A stretch of 64,000 nt of DNA from Tigriopus japonicus (lineage: Eukaryota; Arthropoda; Copepoda; Harpacticoida; Harpacticidae): NCBI GenBank assembly GCA_010645155.1, contig CM021315.1:12712231-12776230 (forward strand), in the 5' to 3' direction. Below are positions 37,524-48,005 of this stretch, in pieces. The notes under the pieces were generated by a model. The model was given only the letters and a program-made list of their open reading frames with translations. It had not been told where the DNA came from and did no database searches. Position numbers and translations under genes: made by a program. The first letter of the stretch is position 1; each line of letters starts with the position of its first letter.

Positions 37524-38745
37524 AAATTTGAGCGGATCACAAGAGAGTGTGTACAAAATAGAGCGAATCAAAATTGTGCCGGCTCAAAATAGAGCCGCTT
37601 GATAAGAGAGATAATCAAAATAGAGCCAGGTCAAAAGAGAGTGAGTGTATTAAATCAGAGCGAAAATAGCGTTAGTTCAATTATACAGGACACATCAAAT
37701 CACTTAAGTAACATTGTCTACTGAGTTCAAAAAACCCAAAGGGCAAGAAAAAGCTTTTTTTACTAAGGCTTCTTTTGTGGCAGAACATCCTGACAACAGG
37801 TTCGGCAGCCAATGTGTAGACACTGTAAGACCATAAAAAACACTACAATTTTCGGTTTTCAATTTTCAGTTTAAAATCACAAGGTATTAATAAACAGAAG
37901 TTGAATATTTTCACAATTTCCTGTTGGAGCCCTTGGACATGAATGAGCATAGGCATTGCTGAGATGATTGAGTCAGGTGGCACAATGTCTTACATGAAAT
38001 AAACCCTTTAGGAAGAAAAAGTTCTAGATGGCTATGGAACAATTTTCCCAAAAATATTCTTTCGAATATTTAATAGCTTCATTATTCATCCTAACCTAAA
38101 GAAATACATATTTGAAAGAAAGTTTATAAATTCACTCTAATACGATTAGCTCTATAATGTCACGCTCTCTTATGATTTGGCTCTATTTTGATATGGCACT
38201 ATTTTGAAGTGGCACTATTTTGAAGTGGCGCTATTTTGCTTGGCTCAATTTAGTCAAAAAGCACGGAAATCATGGAGTGGGAGGCTAGCAATGAGAATTA
38301 TGATTTCCGGCAGAAACGAAACATTTGCGTTTTTCTGCAAATGAGACCTGGCTTGCATTGAGAAGAACACGTATTTCAAATTTCAGCCCAATCGAATGCT
38401 GGAGTGAAAAGTTATGCCTTCTCAAACTTATGCACTGAAGAGAGCATAGAATGAATGAACTCGCCCTTTTGTGGTAAAATGATTACCACAAAAGGGCTAG
38501 TTCATTCATTCTCTGTAGGATTTGCACTGAACTTTGAGTGAGCATAACTTTGGTCTCCGACGTTCGATTGAGCTGAAAATTGAAATACGTATTCTTGTCA
38601 ACATATGCAAGGTCTCATTTGCAGAAGAATGTAATTGAATTGTTATTACTGGAAATCATTATTCTCATTGCTAGCCTCCCACTCCATGATTCCATTGCTT
38701 CTTGATTTAGTACACACTCTCTTTTAATCCGCGCTATTGTTATGT
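37524..38745. mobile_element. Long-TIR element built from subrepeats, with nested MITE
   Basis: The left end (from about 37527) reads GAGCGGATCACAAGAGAGTG, TGTAC, then repeated TCAAAATAGAGCC-like units to about 37655. The right end, with the nested MITE (38255-38704) removed, is the inverted counterpart: GGCTCTATTTTGATATGGCA ... CTATTTTGAAGTGGC repeats (38140-38250), then ACACTCTCTTTTAATCCGCG. Each terminal region is about 110-130 bp and consists of ~19-bp subunits. The ~500-bp middle has no recognisable gene. Superfamily is unknown and the target duplication was not resolved. Confidence 0.65.
38255..38704. mobile_element. Foldback MITE (CAAGAAGCAC family), copy 1
   Basis: This 450-bp element has ends CAAAAAGCACGG and ATTGCTTCTTG and long inverted arms (ATCATGGAGTGGGAGGCTAG near both ends). 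A central hairpin is built on CCCTTTTGTGGTAA / TTACCACAAAAGGG. An exact 7-bp duplication, ATTTAGT, flanks it (38248-38254, 38705-38711). It is inserted in the right terminal repeat of a larger element. Other copies are at 54079 and 55225. No coding capacity. Confidence 0.92.
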
Positions 38746-39576
38746 AGACCCATCATTACATCTTAGTTTATAGTGTTTTTTTTTTTTAAATTGCATTCCC
38801 TTTCAAGTTACTTTGACCGTGGAAGTCTGACATTCAGAGAGGGTTCAATAATTTGGGCTCAAGCTGTAATTAAGAACCTTCCCAATGTCAAAAAAACAGT
38901 TTAAAGGCTTGATTTATAAGTGCATCTCGTCTAGACAACTAATTAGGCGGAGTTGGATAAGATTTCCAAATTTACATCATAATTGTAAATCTTAATTTGT
39001 GTCACGAAAGTAAGATATCTTAACTGATAATTTGCAAACCTTTCCTCAAATATTCTTGAGCTTGAAATTACTAATAATCAATATATTTCACAAGACATTG
39101 TATTTCTATCGACGATATGGAACATTCATTTTGCTCCTGAAAATGAGCGAACATTCTTTGGGCAATGACATCTTAATTCACACCCTTCCAAAGCAAATGA
39201 TCTTGTTCATGAACCTCCCTTTACTATTGAAATGATAAGAACTATGATTGTTATAGGGAAAGATTTCATTCTTTGAACTAACACTAATCAATTCCATTGG
39301 CCCACGTTGCCCACGAATCTCGAGATTTGGTTTTACGAAGCCAACTTACTTTTGGCCGTTTCAGACCTTAAAAACAGACTAAAAGGTCCAGAAACAACTC
39401 ACTCCTTCTTTCACAAAGATTTATGGGACACCATATCTGGTCTTGTTTGATTTCAAAGAAACCATCCATTACTGAAATTCACGGCAGAGAAAAGCTGTCA
39501 ACAAATTTGAAAACAGCAAAAAACATTACATCGTTTGGGCTGTTTTGGTTACCCACCAACTCTTATTTTGCAATCA

Positions 39577-40150
39577 TTTTTTCCTTTAAGTTGCGGATTT
39601 TTTTACTACTCCGAAAAGGAATAGGATTCCCTGTAAACGAGTAAATCATCAATATGATTTATACAATCAACATTTATACGGAATTTGATCCACCAACGAG
39701 TTACTATTGGTAGATCAGTACAACTCTTGATTAGTGAGTTTATCCGGAATAGTATTTTAAACTTCGTCTAATCCCGCCGTAAATGCTGTTACAGGATCAG
39801 CTCCCAAAGAAGACATATGGGCAAAAGATTGAACAATGAAGGAGCCCGATAAAGAAGAGAGGAGGACTTCATTGTTCCAACTAACTTCGATTCGTATAGA
39901 CGTTAATTATTCTTAATAATAAAAAATAAAAAGTTGATTTAGATTCCTTGGGATTTGGAGGCGCTCTCAGAGCACAAGTAAAACCTCTACGGTCCCTACA
40001 GCTGACCTCAAATCCTGGGTTGGGACAGAGCCCATGAATGCTCCTGAAGGCATACAGTATCAGATACCTTTCGACTTGTACAGAGTTAGCATCGTAACAC
40101 TATCTCTGGACTTGAAAGCGCGATAGATCCAGCCACATGTTAAAAATGCC
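39577..40150 (-). mobile_element. LINE 3' fragment (RT C-terminus and 3' UTR)
   Basis: This is homologous over most of its length to 57442-57950: for example GAAGAGAGGAGGACTTCATT, GGTGCTCTCAGAGC-like and CAGAGCCCATGAATGCTC blocks occur in the same order. On the minus strand these encode a degraded version of the LINE C-terminal region described at 57442. The extreme 3' end has TTACAGGGAATCCTATTCC and CCGCAACTTAAAGG, the tail shared with the SINE at 3336. Several frame breaks make it a relic. Confidence 0.75.
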
Positions 40151-40486
40151 TTCCCCACTTTCAACTGGATTTGCTCATCAACTCATCCGTACATAGCATT
40201 ATTTTGATTGCCACACAGACCAGCTCCAGACTTCTCAGTTCTAGCTAAGCAGGCAGACCGCCGCGACAGAATGGGTGTTTTGACATGGGTGAGACTTTTG
40301 TCAATTATTTTCAAAATTAAAAGTCAGTCTTGGTATCTTAACCCATGTTTACCTTATTATCGGGCTACATTGTGCCACGATAAAGAGCAATATGTTGACT
40401 TTATTGAGCAAACATTACTAATATGTTTCGAGTTTTCATTGCTTCTACTTTTGACTCGAAGTCTACGCCTTTGGCCTTCTGATGAG

Positions 40487-41746
40487 TAGGGACGGGCAAA
40501 TAGTGTAAAAAGATTTTTGGTAACATAAACCCATTTTTCTGCACTTTTGCACTTTTCACCTTTATTTGCACTTTTTATTTACGTTTTTGGCTAAAATTGA
40601 CAAATTGTTAAGAAAATGTAGTGGCTTTTGAAAGAATTTTTAGTTTCAAGATCAGATTTTGAACTAGTCGAAAAAGCTTGTATTTGCAATCAACCATTCT
40701 TAGCACCTTAAAGAAATATGTGCATTTCAGACGCAAACCTCACACTTTATTCACCATCTTAGCTTTAACTATAACATCCTGTTTACTAAACTAAAGATTA
40801 GACAAAAGAATCTCATTGCATGCAAGCAACAAATAGCAAACCTTAAGAAACTCATGTTATGGTAATTGGAAGGATCTACAAACAATATAGATTGCAGAAT
40901 TAGGTTTGCTGCCTACAAAGATCGCTATTTCTAAAAAAAGGCCGTTATAAACTTAAAGTCATCAAGCTAAGGATACATCAATGTAGCAGTACATATTGTT
41001 TAATTGACTTGGAGATATTACTTTTAAGTTCCGAAAGTATTTTAGAACAGTTTTGATGTGATGAGACAATGAATGCCACATTTGAAATTGAGTTCTGGTA
41101 ATTAGGCCATGGGCCAAGTATTGAAGTAATGTCACTAAAAACCTGCTTAAAACACATTTAAGACTATTTTCTTTGATGCAATTGTTAGGCACACGTGGGT
41201 ATTTTTCTGTTCAATTTTCAATGTCTATTTTTGACAACTTGAAGGACAAAAACGGAGGGATATAAAGCCATATAAAACAAATGCTAAATGTATTTCGACA
41301 ATACTTTAGTTACATACATCCACGAGACCACCTTAGGAATGAAAAATTCAGAAGTTTGTTGACAAGATTATTTTTCATGACTTTACATCCTTTTTGCTAG
41401 TGACCTAATTAATAGAACTCTTTTACTTGTGCGGCATTGCCTCTTCACCTCAAACTAGTCTCAAATGTCTTTAGAACTTGTAAATGACTTCTCCTGCTAA
41501 ATTAGGAGACGTGGGTACTCCATGAATGACGATTTAAGTCCAAATGCAAATTATTTGCTCTTTTTGACATTTATTTGCTCTTTTATCGACATTTATTTGC
41601 TCTTTTTCGACATTTATTTGCTCTTTTTGACATTTATTTTCACTTTCAGCATTTTTCTGCACTTTGTTTTGCACTTTTGGGCACATTTTTTTGCAACTTT
41701 TGGTAACTAAAAGGGTAAGATTATTTGCACTTTCTGCCCGTCCCTA
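40487..41746. mobile_element. hAT-like MITE, TAGGGACGGGC family, copy 3 (composite)
   Basis: The left end TAGGGACGGGCAAATAGTG and right end TGCCCGTCCCTA match copies 1 and 2, and the left ~120 bp resembles copy 1 closely. At 1260 bp it is about twice the length of the others. Its middle holds a segment also found in Mlc-c intron 1 (about 41120-41520) and a tandem array at 41545-41690. Flanking 8-mers CTGATGAG and GAGTCTAG do not match. It may be a composite of two elements or a copy that lost its duplication. Confidence 0.65.
41545..41690. repeat. ~22-bp tandem array near end of hAT MITE copy 3
   Basis: Four to five units of ATTTATTTGCTCTTTTTGAC (with TCGAC variants) repeat every 20-25 bp, followed by weaker TTTGCAC units. 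It appears to be an expansion of the subterminal TTTGCACTTTT motifs seen in copies 1 and 2. Confidence 0.75.
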
Positions 41747-42907
41747 GAGTCTAGTTGTGTTATGCTTTTTGACCCAGAAACCTAAGCAAGGGCCGTTTTC
41801 GCAAGACTTTGCCAAAAATCAAACTCGAAACACATTAGTGGCAAACTTTTGCCTCCTTCAATCAAATTTTAATGAATAACTCCCATAATACCTGTGAATG
41901 AATTGCTTTTTTGATATGACTAAATGTAAACCATGTGAGCAAAATCTTTTTTTATAGCGAAAATTTATCAAACATAAGCAATATTTCGTAATTTCAACAT
42001 TTTAGCAATATTTGCTCTGTCAAAAAGTAGAGCTAACAGATGAGGAGAGTGTACGAATCATACATAAAAAGGAATATATTTTTTAAATATTTTTTCTAAG
42101 CCTGACCGGAAATGTTGTTAAGGATTTCCAGGTGATTTTTTGGAAACAGAACAGCAAACAATATCGGTAACTCGGAAATGGTTGTCCTCATAAAATGACC
42201 ATAGCTCAAAAAGGCGCGGCAGATGATAATTCATCAGATAAATGTGCATTTGTTCACTTTATATCGCCTGATTTTCGGTTTTAGCCAAATTTCGAGAGGG
42301 AGAAAAACGTTCAAGTCATGAGCACTCTGTTTTCAGAAATGACTCTTCAGAGGAATGTCAGAATAGGATTCTGACACTTTTGAGCCTTAAGAAAATGAAT
42401 TGAATGAAGGGAAATGGTCACGCTATCACCATGCAAAAAAGAGGAGTGATCTGAATTTGAGCGAATGTTGATCACTTTTTCTGTTAACTTTAAGTTAACC
42501 ATCCCAGATTCCAAATCAATCAAAATTGGAGGAATGCTTTTGGTAGAACTCATTTCCTCAAAAGAAATCACTTTTTCACTGCCGTGAAATGTCCGCACAT
42601 TTCTTTGTCAAGCCAGCATGACCCAATCAACGATTTTTAAAACAGTTTAAAAGCCCTTACCTTATAGTACATGGTCTTCTTTTGCAAGTGACCACTTCTT
42701 TGTGCGCCGTTTATGGCTATACAATGAATGGTAATTTACGAGACGAAAGGCAAACATTTGTAACGCTTTGTGATGATCAGCCTTAAAAATGGTTTGGACA
42801 TGGTGGCTCATAAAATAGTCGACACTCAAAAACACTTTCAACAACATTTGGCAAATCATTTACCTGAGAGTGTTCAGTTCGAAGAATAGCTATTTCTGTC
42901 CCTAGGC

Positions 42908-43250
42908 AAACATTCTACCAGGGGCTGAGAAAGGAGAGAAGAGGAGAGAATGTTGGTTGAGGGCACCTCTGGACCACTCAGTCAACAAGATTATTTTCCA
43001 ATTGAGTCGTTGCTAGCTAGGGAAGGAGGTGCAGGGGGCAGAGGTGGAGGTGTAGGAGCAGCCTGCTCCTCTTCCTTGCTCCACTGACACCTCTGGCACT
43101 TGCCCACCTGACCTAGGTTGTAACAGCTCAAGAGGAAAGAAGTCTGGTTCAGTGTTGCCTGAAATCAACTGTCTCTCCAAATCAAGACTTTCTCAGGCCC
43201 AAGTTGAATTTTCCCAAGTGATAGATGCAGTTTTCCGTCGAGTAAGATGA
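42908..43250 (-). repeat. Dispersed repeat, copy B
   Basis: Its reverse complement matches 2430-2780 block by block (CCTGGTAGAATG end, CTCAACCAAC, GTGGAGGTGTAGGAG, CTCTGGCACTTGCCC, AGCTCAAGAGG, CTTTCTCAGGCCC). Divergence is substantial, which suggests old copies. No open frame is shared between the copies, so a protein-coding origin is not supported. Confidence 0.7.
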
Positions 43251-44572
43251 ACTTCCCAGGTACTTTTGATCATGATTTGATCAAATCACCTTTTTTGTTA
43301 AATGTTTAAGTTAAAGCCAAAATGCTCTTGATCAAATGAAATTTTTTTCTACTCCATGGTTTCAGTAGTCCCTCCCTTTTTCAGAATTGGGACCCAAACG
43401 CTCCGTTAGAAGCATGATTCAAAAACTTCAATCACATGCTCTTTGAACTTGAATTGCGGGCAAACCGTGATCAAAAAACGAATACACCAATGTGTGACCC
43501 AATTACCTTAACAGATTTTTTTTCGAAAATTTCAGCTCAATCTATTACCATAATTCAGAGAACAATTGCACACAGTTGAGCTCATCTAGATCTGAATGAA
43601 AAAAAAAAATCATTGGGATTTGACCACCATACTCCCTCCTAACCCCTTGAAATATTAATTGGAGTTTGCCCAGTCTAGACTAGCATCTCTAGTCCAGACC
43701 GTCATATTAAAAGAAAAGGTTTTTAGCTTGGGTGTTTTGTTTGCCTGTGGGACGCATCTTGTCTCAGGCCTTGCCCCAACCCAAAGTTTATTTGGAAAAG
43801 CAAAGGCACAAGAATCAAAGACAGGAAATCCGCCATATCAGTCCTCGAAGACGCAAGGTTTTGGTAATGAAATTGCGCAAACTTTAATTAAATCCTACTC
43901 TAAAAGCCTGTTAGAGCACATGCAGGATGCAAAATGCACCACAAGGTTTCTAAGCCAAAGAAGTTGTTTTTAAATGCCAAAAAAATTAGGTCATTTTACA
44001 AATTAGAGTTCACGGTTGCAGTTTAATTTAAATTCTTTTAATTAATTTATAGACAGGAAACAAGAAAATGTCACATAGAACATATTTAAGAACAAATATG
44101 TGAAAACCTTCTTTCCCTTGAATACCGGATTAGACGGAAGGCAGAATTAGACTAGGAGCAGAATAATCTTAACAATATTTAAGGTTAATGCTCTTAGACT
44201 ATTTAAGAATTGAGGCAAAGAAAAATTTGCAACACTTGATTAAAAGTGTGTAAAAGTGATATTGAATCATTTTTGGCCCTTGAACTAATTAAGAACATTT
44301 TTATTAAAATTGGCAGAACTTTTCAACATCAAAAATGGTCTCAAAAGTATTTGGACCTTTAAAATGACTTTTCTGATCAAAACACTGTGTCCCTCAAAAA
44401 TACAAAATGACTGATTTGTCAATTCAGTGTTATGGGATTGACTAAATGGCTGCTGCACAATGAACAACTAATGAAGGAAAAGTCAAGCTAAATCAAAACC
44501 GGCTTTGGTCTGATCTTTGATGATATTTCATCAAATTAGCACCTTCCACAAGACATGGCCCTTGGCATTCAC

Positions 44573-44701
44573 ATGAGGCTAGTTTTTTAATGCAAAAGAT
44601 GGATCCCAAGATCATTCTTAAGTACTCTCTACAGTACTTAAGACAGACACTTGCAGTTCAATCTTGAGATTGATCTTTGCATCTAAAAAACTAGCCTCTG
44701 G
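44573..44701. mobile_element. Foldback element related to 5484-5557
   Basis: The left end GAGGCTAGTTTTTTAATGCA and right end TGCATCTAAAAAACTAGCCTC are inverted repeats. The right part (AATCTTGAGATTGATCTTTGC) matches the copy in EXOSC6 intron 1. An inner inverted pair AAGTACT / AGTACTTAAG is also visible. Target duplication unresolved. Confidence 0.65.
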
Positions 44702-45088
44702 AGCGAGCTCAAATTTCACTGGAGGGGTTGTGCTGGAAAAGAAAAGTAGCTGAGTATGCATAGCGCATGAGGATTGTTCCCATTCAAGGTGCTAATTGAA
44801 AGAATTCTCAGTTGATTGTCCAACATTTGAATTTTTCAGCCAATCAGGCTTCCAAAATCCTGTCAATTTACGTGATGTACTGGGTAAGGTGAAGTCAAAC
44901 TAACGGAATTGAAATATAGTCTTGCTTGTTTTCCATTGATCTACTACCACATGCTTTGTCATTTTTTACTCCTGCTTGTTTTCCCATTTGCTTTCTCATT
45001 TTCTACTCCTGCTTCTTTTCCCACTTGCTTTCTATTCTCTATTCCTTGCATACTCTCAACCCTTACATTCCAATTCTATTTTCAGTGC

Positions 45089-45360
45089 ACACTTTCTACT
45101 CACACTTTCTACTCACACTTTCTACTCACACTTTCTACTCACACTTTCTACTCACACTTTCTACTCACACTTTCTACTCACACTTTCTACTCACACTTTC
45201 TACTCACACTTTCTACTCACACTTTCTACTCACACTTTCTACTCACACTTTCTACTCACACTTTCTACTCACACTTTCTACTCACACTTTCTACTCACAC
45301 TCTCTACTCACACTTTCTATTCACACTTTTTACTCACACTTTCTACTCACACTTTCTACA
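45089..45360. repeat. 13-bp minisatellite, about 21 units
   Basis: Units of CACTTTCTACTCA are nearly identical, with single-base variants only toward the right end (CTCTCTACTCA, CTTTCTATTCA, CTTTTTACTCA). Because 13 is not a multiple of three, all three plus-strand frames remain open and give spurious S/T/H/F/Y/L repeat proteins of 138-214 codons. The homogeneous left side suggests recent expansion. Confidence 0.95.
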
Positions 45361-46716
45361 ACACCCCACCCAAAGCCTCATCGTCCCCGTAAAGCTTGTC
45401 CTTTTGTTGGTTTGTTTCTTGCTCAATTTTCTCACTTTCTGCCTTGGGAGAGAAAAAATTGAAGTGACAGAATATTTCAAAAGTACCAGGGATATTCATT
45501 TACGTGGACGGAAAATCTTTTATACCATGAAGAGCTATGTTTTGGTCCTCTAAAAGGCCTCTCTAATATCCAATGAGCTCTAAGTTTTATCCTCTTAATT
45601 GCTGGATGAAAAGATGGTAAATATTCAATGAGATTCGTTTTATGGACCTTTGTACAAAACGCTTATGGTACTATGACAATTAGAGCGTGGCACATTAGTC
45701 CATTTGATAGTTAAATAAATGTTTCCCTTAAACTCATTAATTACTCGGTTGCAACAACTTTGTTAAATGATTAGTTTGGCCATTGCTTCATTTTATAAAG
45801 ATTTATGAAACTAAAACAAAAACTACTGAGATATGGTGTCAAATTCAGGAGCAGATCAGTGTTTTACAAAAAAAAGTAACAAAAATCAAAATGTCGTCTT
45901 TGTATTTTTCTTCAGATTTCTTTTTCGAAGAATTTTTCGTTTGATTTTTTCCATGTAATTCAAATGCATATTACTTAAGTTCTTAAAAATGAATGGGAAA
46001 ACACCGGTGCTGTTTAAGATTGGAACAAAACATTGGTAGATTCAGTCCCTCTATGACAATTTCACGCATAAATTCCCTTATCATGTGTGAGTATCACAAA
46101 GTGGAACCGAATTGTACCTTGCACCAAAAAAGGAAAAGGGACAAAAAAATTCATCAAAGGACATTGCGTTTTTATCATATATAGCTGAACGTTTCTCGGC
46201 AACAAGTAAATAAAGAAACATGAATGGTGATAGTAACACGGTGGATAAATTGCATTTCAGCAAAATCTACATCCTTTTCGCAAAGACTTCTTTGTGAACC
46301 TTTTGTTCCCTTGGAGATTGAGACCCTCTGAGGAATCCCAAAAAGAGAATCTTTTTAAGACATTATTCTGACTAGTCTCATTGGTATTCATTTATTTACC
46401 CTCTAATCCTCCCCAATCAGTCTCAAATAGTATCATGATTTCGTTCCGAGAAAGTATGGTAAGCCATTCGAGTTTCAGATCACACAATCCACAAATTCTG
46501 AGGGGCCCATTCATTGGTTTGTTTCCAACTGTATTCTTCTGCTCTGCGGATACTCTTGCTGCCAATCATTTACACATACCTGGATTGTATTCGAGTTCCC
46601 AAGGGCAATTTCCTTGCAATTCGGACTTTGCCAATCCATACAAGACGAACCGAATCGGCTTTGTTTGACTTGCTTCTCTGGATAAGTTTCTGTTGTTGTG
46701 GACCAGTTGGAATAAA

Positions 46717-48005
46717 TCATTCCACGTGAAACCTATTAACCGAGGTTTCGCTATTAATCAAGCTTCTCAAAAGTCCAGGCTTGTTGGTAATGATTCCATC
46801 AACCCCTGACGAAATTAACCAATTTAACTCTCGTTCCGAATCGATGGTCCAAACGAAGATGTTGATGTAATGCCCAGTTTCATGGAACAACTTGTTCCGT
46901 TGTTCAACATTGAACCGTGTCATTCTTTGGATAGAATCCCATCGATTTAGAGCTATGGGTGGAGCTCCGAGATTGACAGATGTTCCACAAGTGGCCACGC
47001 CTCCTGGAATAGCATTGAAGCGACTGACATGCCCAGTGATCCACGGGGAATACGATGTGGTATCTTCAACTACTTGCGATGAATGCAAAGAGGAACTCGT
47101 TCCATGAGCAGAGGATAGAATGCGTTTCAAAAGATTTCTAGCAATATGAGCTCGTTCTGCAGTGCCCAAACTTAAGGCTAGGATCTTGGAGGCAGGAACA
47201 TTGTGGAATTGTAAGGAACGTTCCAAAGCCAGGAAGAATGTTCCAAAATTGCCCTCTTCGACTTTGATGTCGAACCAAATAAACCGAATTTGCTCGTCTC
47301 GAGCAAAAGCATGGAGCCAATCATCAAAGCGTACAAGTGGCACTAATCTTCCAGTGTCCCGGTCCAATTGGTGCCAATCGTGTAGAATCTCTGCCAAAAG
47401 TAGCTCATCTGCCGGTCTCTTGGAAGTCCGTGGAACGCATTTCCCAGGCACACCAACACCCAGTCTATCCAGAAAATGTAGGTCCATATAGGAGATGAGC
47501 TTTAAAAACATCGCGAAGTAAGAGAACCAACCTCCTTGCCACACTTAAGGGACTTCTGGGATCTGCGTCATGCCACAACACGATTTGACCATCTTGAGAC
47601 ATGATCAGGTCAATTTCGATCACATTGGCTCCTTGTTTGAGTGCCGAATAGGTGCTCTGGAACGAACAGAATTATGTGCGTGAAGGCAACATTCAATGTG
47701 GCACATTATCCATTCATCCAAGGCTCAATGGCACACATCGTGTCAATGGTCAATTGACAGGGCTTGGAATTGGAACCATTTGGTCATTCCTCATTAGGCG
47801 AAGAAATTGCTTAATCACGCCCCCTTACCTCAATAGTGTTTTCACAATATCGGATCGGATCTCCTCCCGCGTGACCGATAACGAGGAACTCATGATGGCG
47901 CCGTTTTCCACCCTTGGGACAATGAGCGCTAATTCTGGAAGCTCCAACCGTTGCCAACGTGCTCAAAATAGCCGATAGAGACAGAGTCTGGATGGGCAAA
48001 AACAT
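46717..48005 (-). CDS. Glycerophosphodiester phosphodiesterase family protein, 3 exons
   Basis: Exons in transcript order are 48005-47829, 47656-47532 and 47464-46717 (1050 nt, 349 residues). Phases agree, with introns of 172 and 67 nt. The N-terminus MFLPIQTLSLSAILSTLATV looks like a signal peptide. GDPD motifs follow: VIGHAGGDPIRYCENTIE (H45; glutamate in ENT), ANVIEIDL (E73, D75, metal ligands) and DGQIVLWHD (H88). Later come PLVRFDDWL, IRFIWFDIK and the family-typical C-terminus FVWTIDSERELNWLISSGVD, GIITNKP. GDPDs hydrolyse glycerophosphodiesters to glycerol-3-phosphate and an alcohol; relatives include lysophospholipase D and sphingomyelinase D enzymes, so the substrate is open. The normally invariant Arg of HRG is Ala46 here. 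The 67-nt intron has a weak donor (GTTGGT) but restores frame exactly at ARR/LGVGVPGK. Confidence 0.85.

Larger units (their letters stand above)
35880..46716. other. 10.8-kb gene-free, transposon-rich region
   Basis: No host gene was recognised between the Mlc-c stop and the phosphodiesterase stop. It contains the Mlc-c 3' UTR, a long-inverted-repeat element with a nested foldback MITE (37524-38745), a LINE fragment (39577-40150), hAT MITE copy 3 (40487-41746), dispersed repeats and a 13-bp minisatellite. A 104-codon frame at 43659-43973 (+) resembles nothing known. The phosphodiesterase poly(A) signal may be TTTATT (AATAAA on minus) at 46391-46396. Confidence 0.6.

Noticed and set aside
41545..41690. 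CRISPR-like regular repeat array
   Set aside because: Units are contiguous tandem copies without unique spacers, and the DNA is eukaryotic.
44909..45553. Open frames of 138-214 codons in all plus frames
   Set aside because: By-product of the stop-free 13-bp minisatellite; the protein is a short repeat with no domain.
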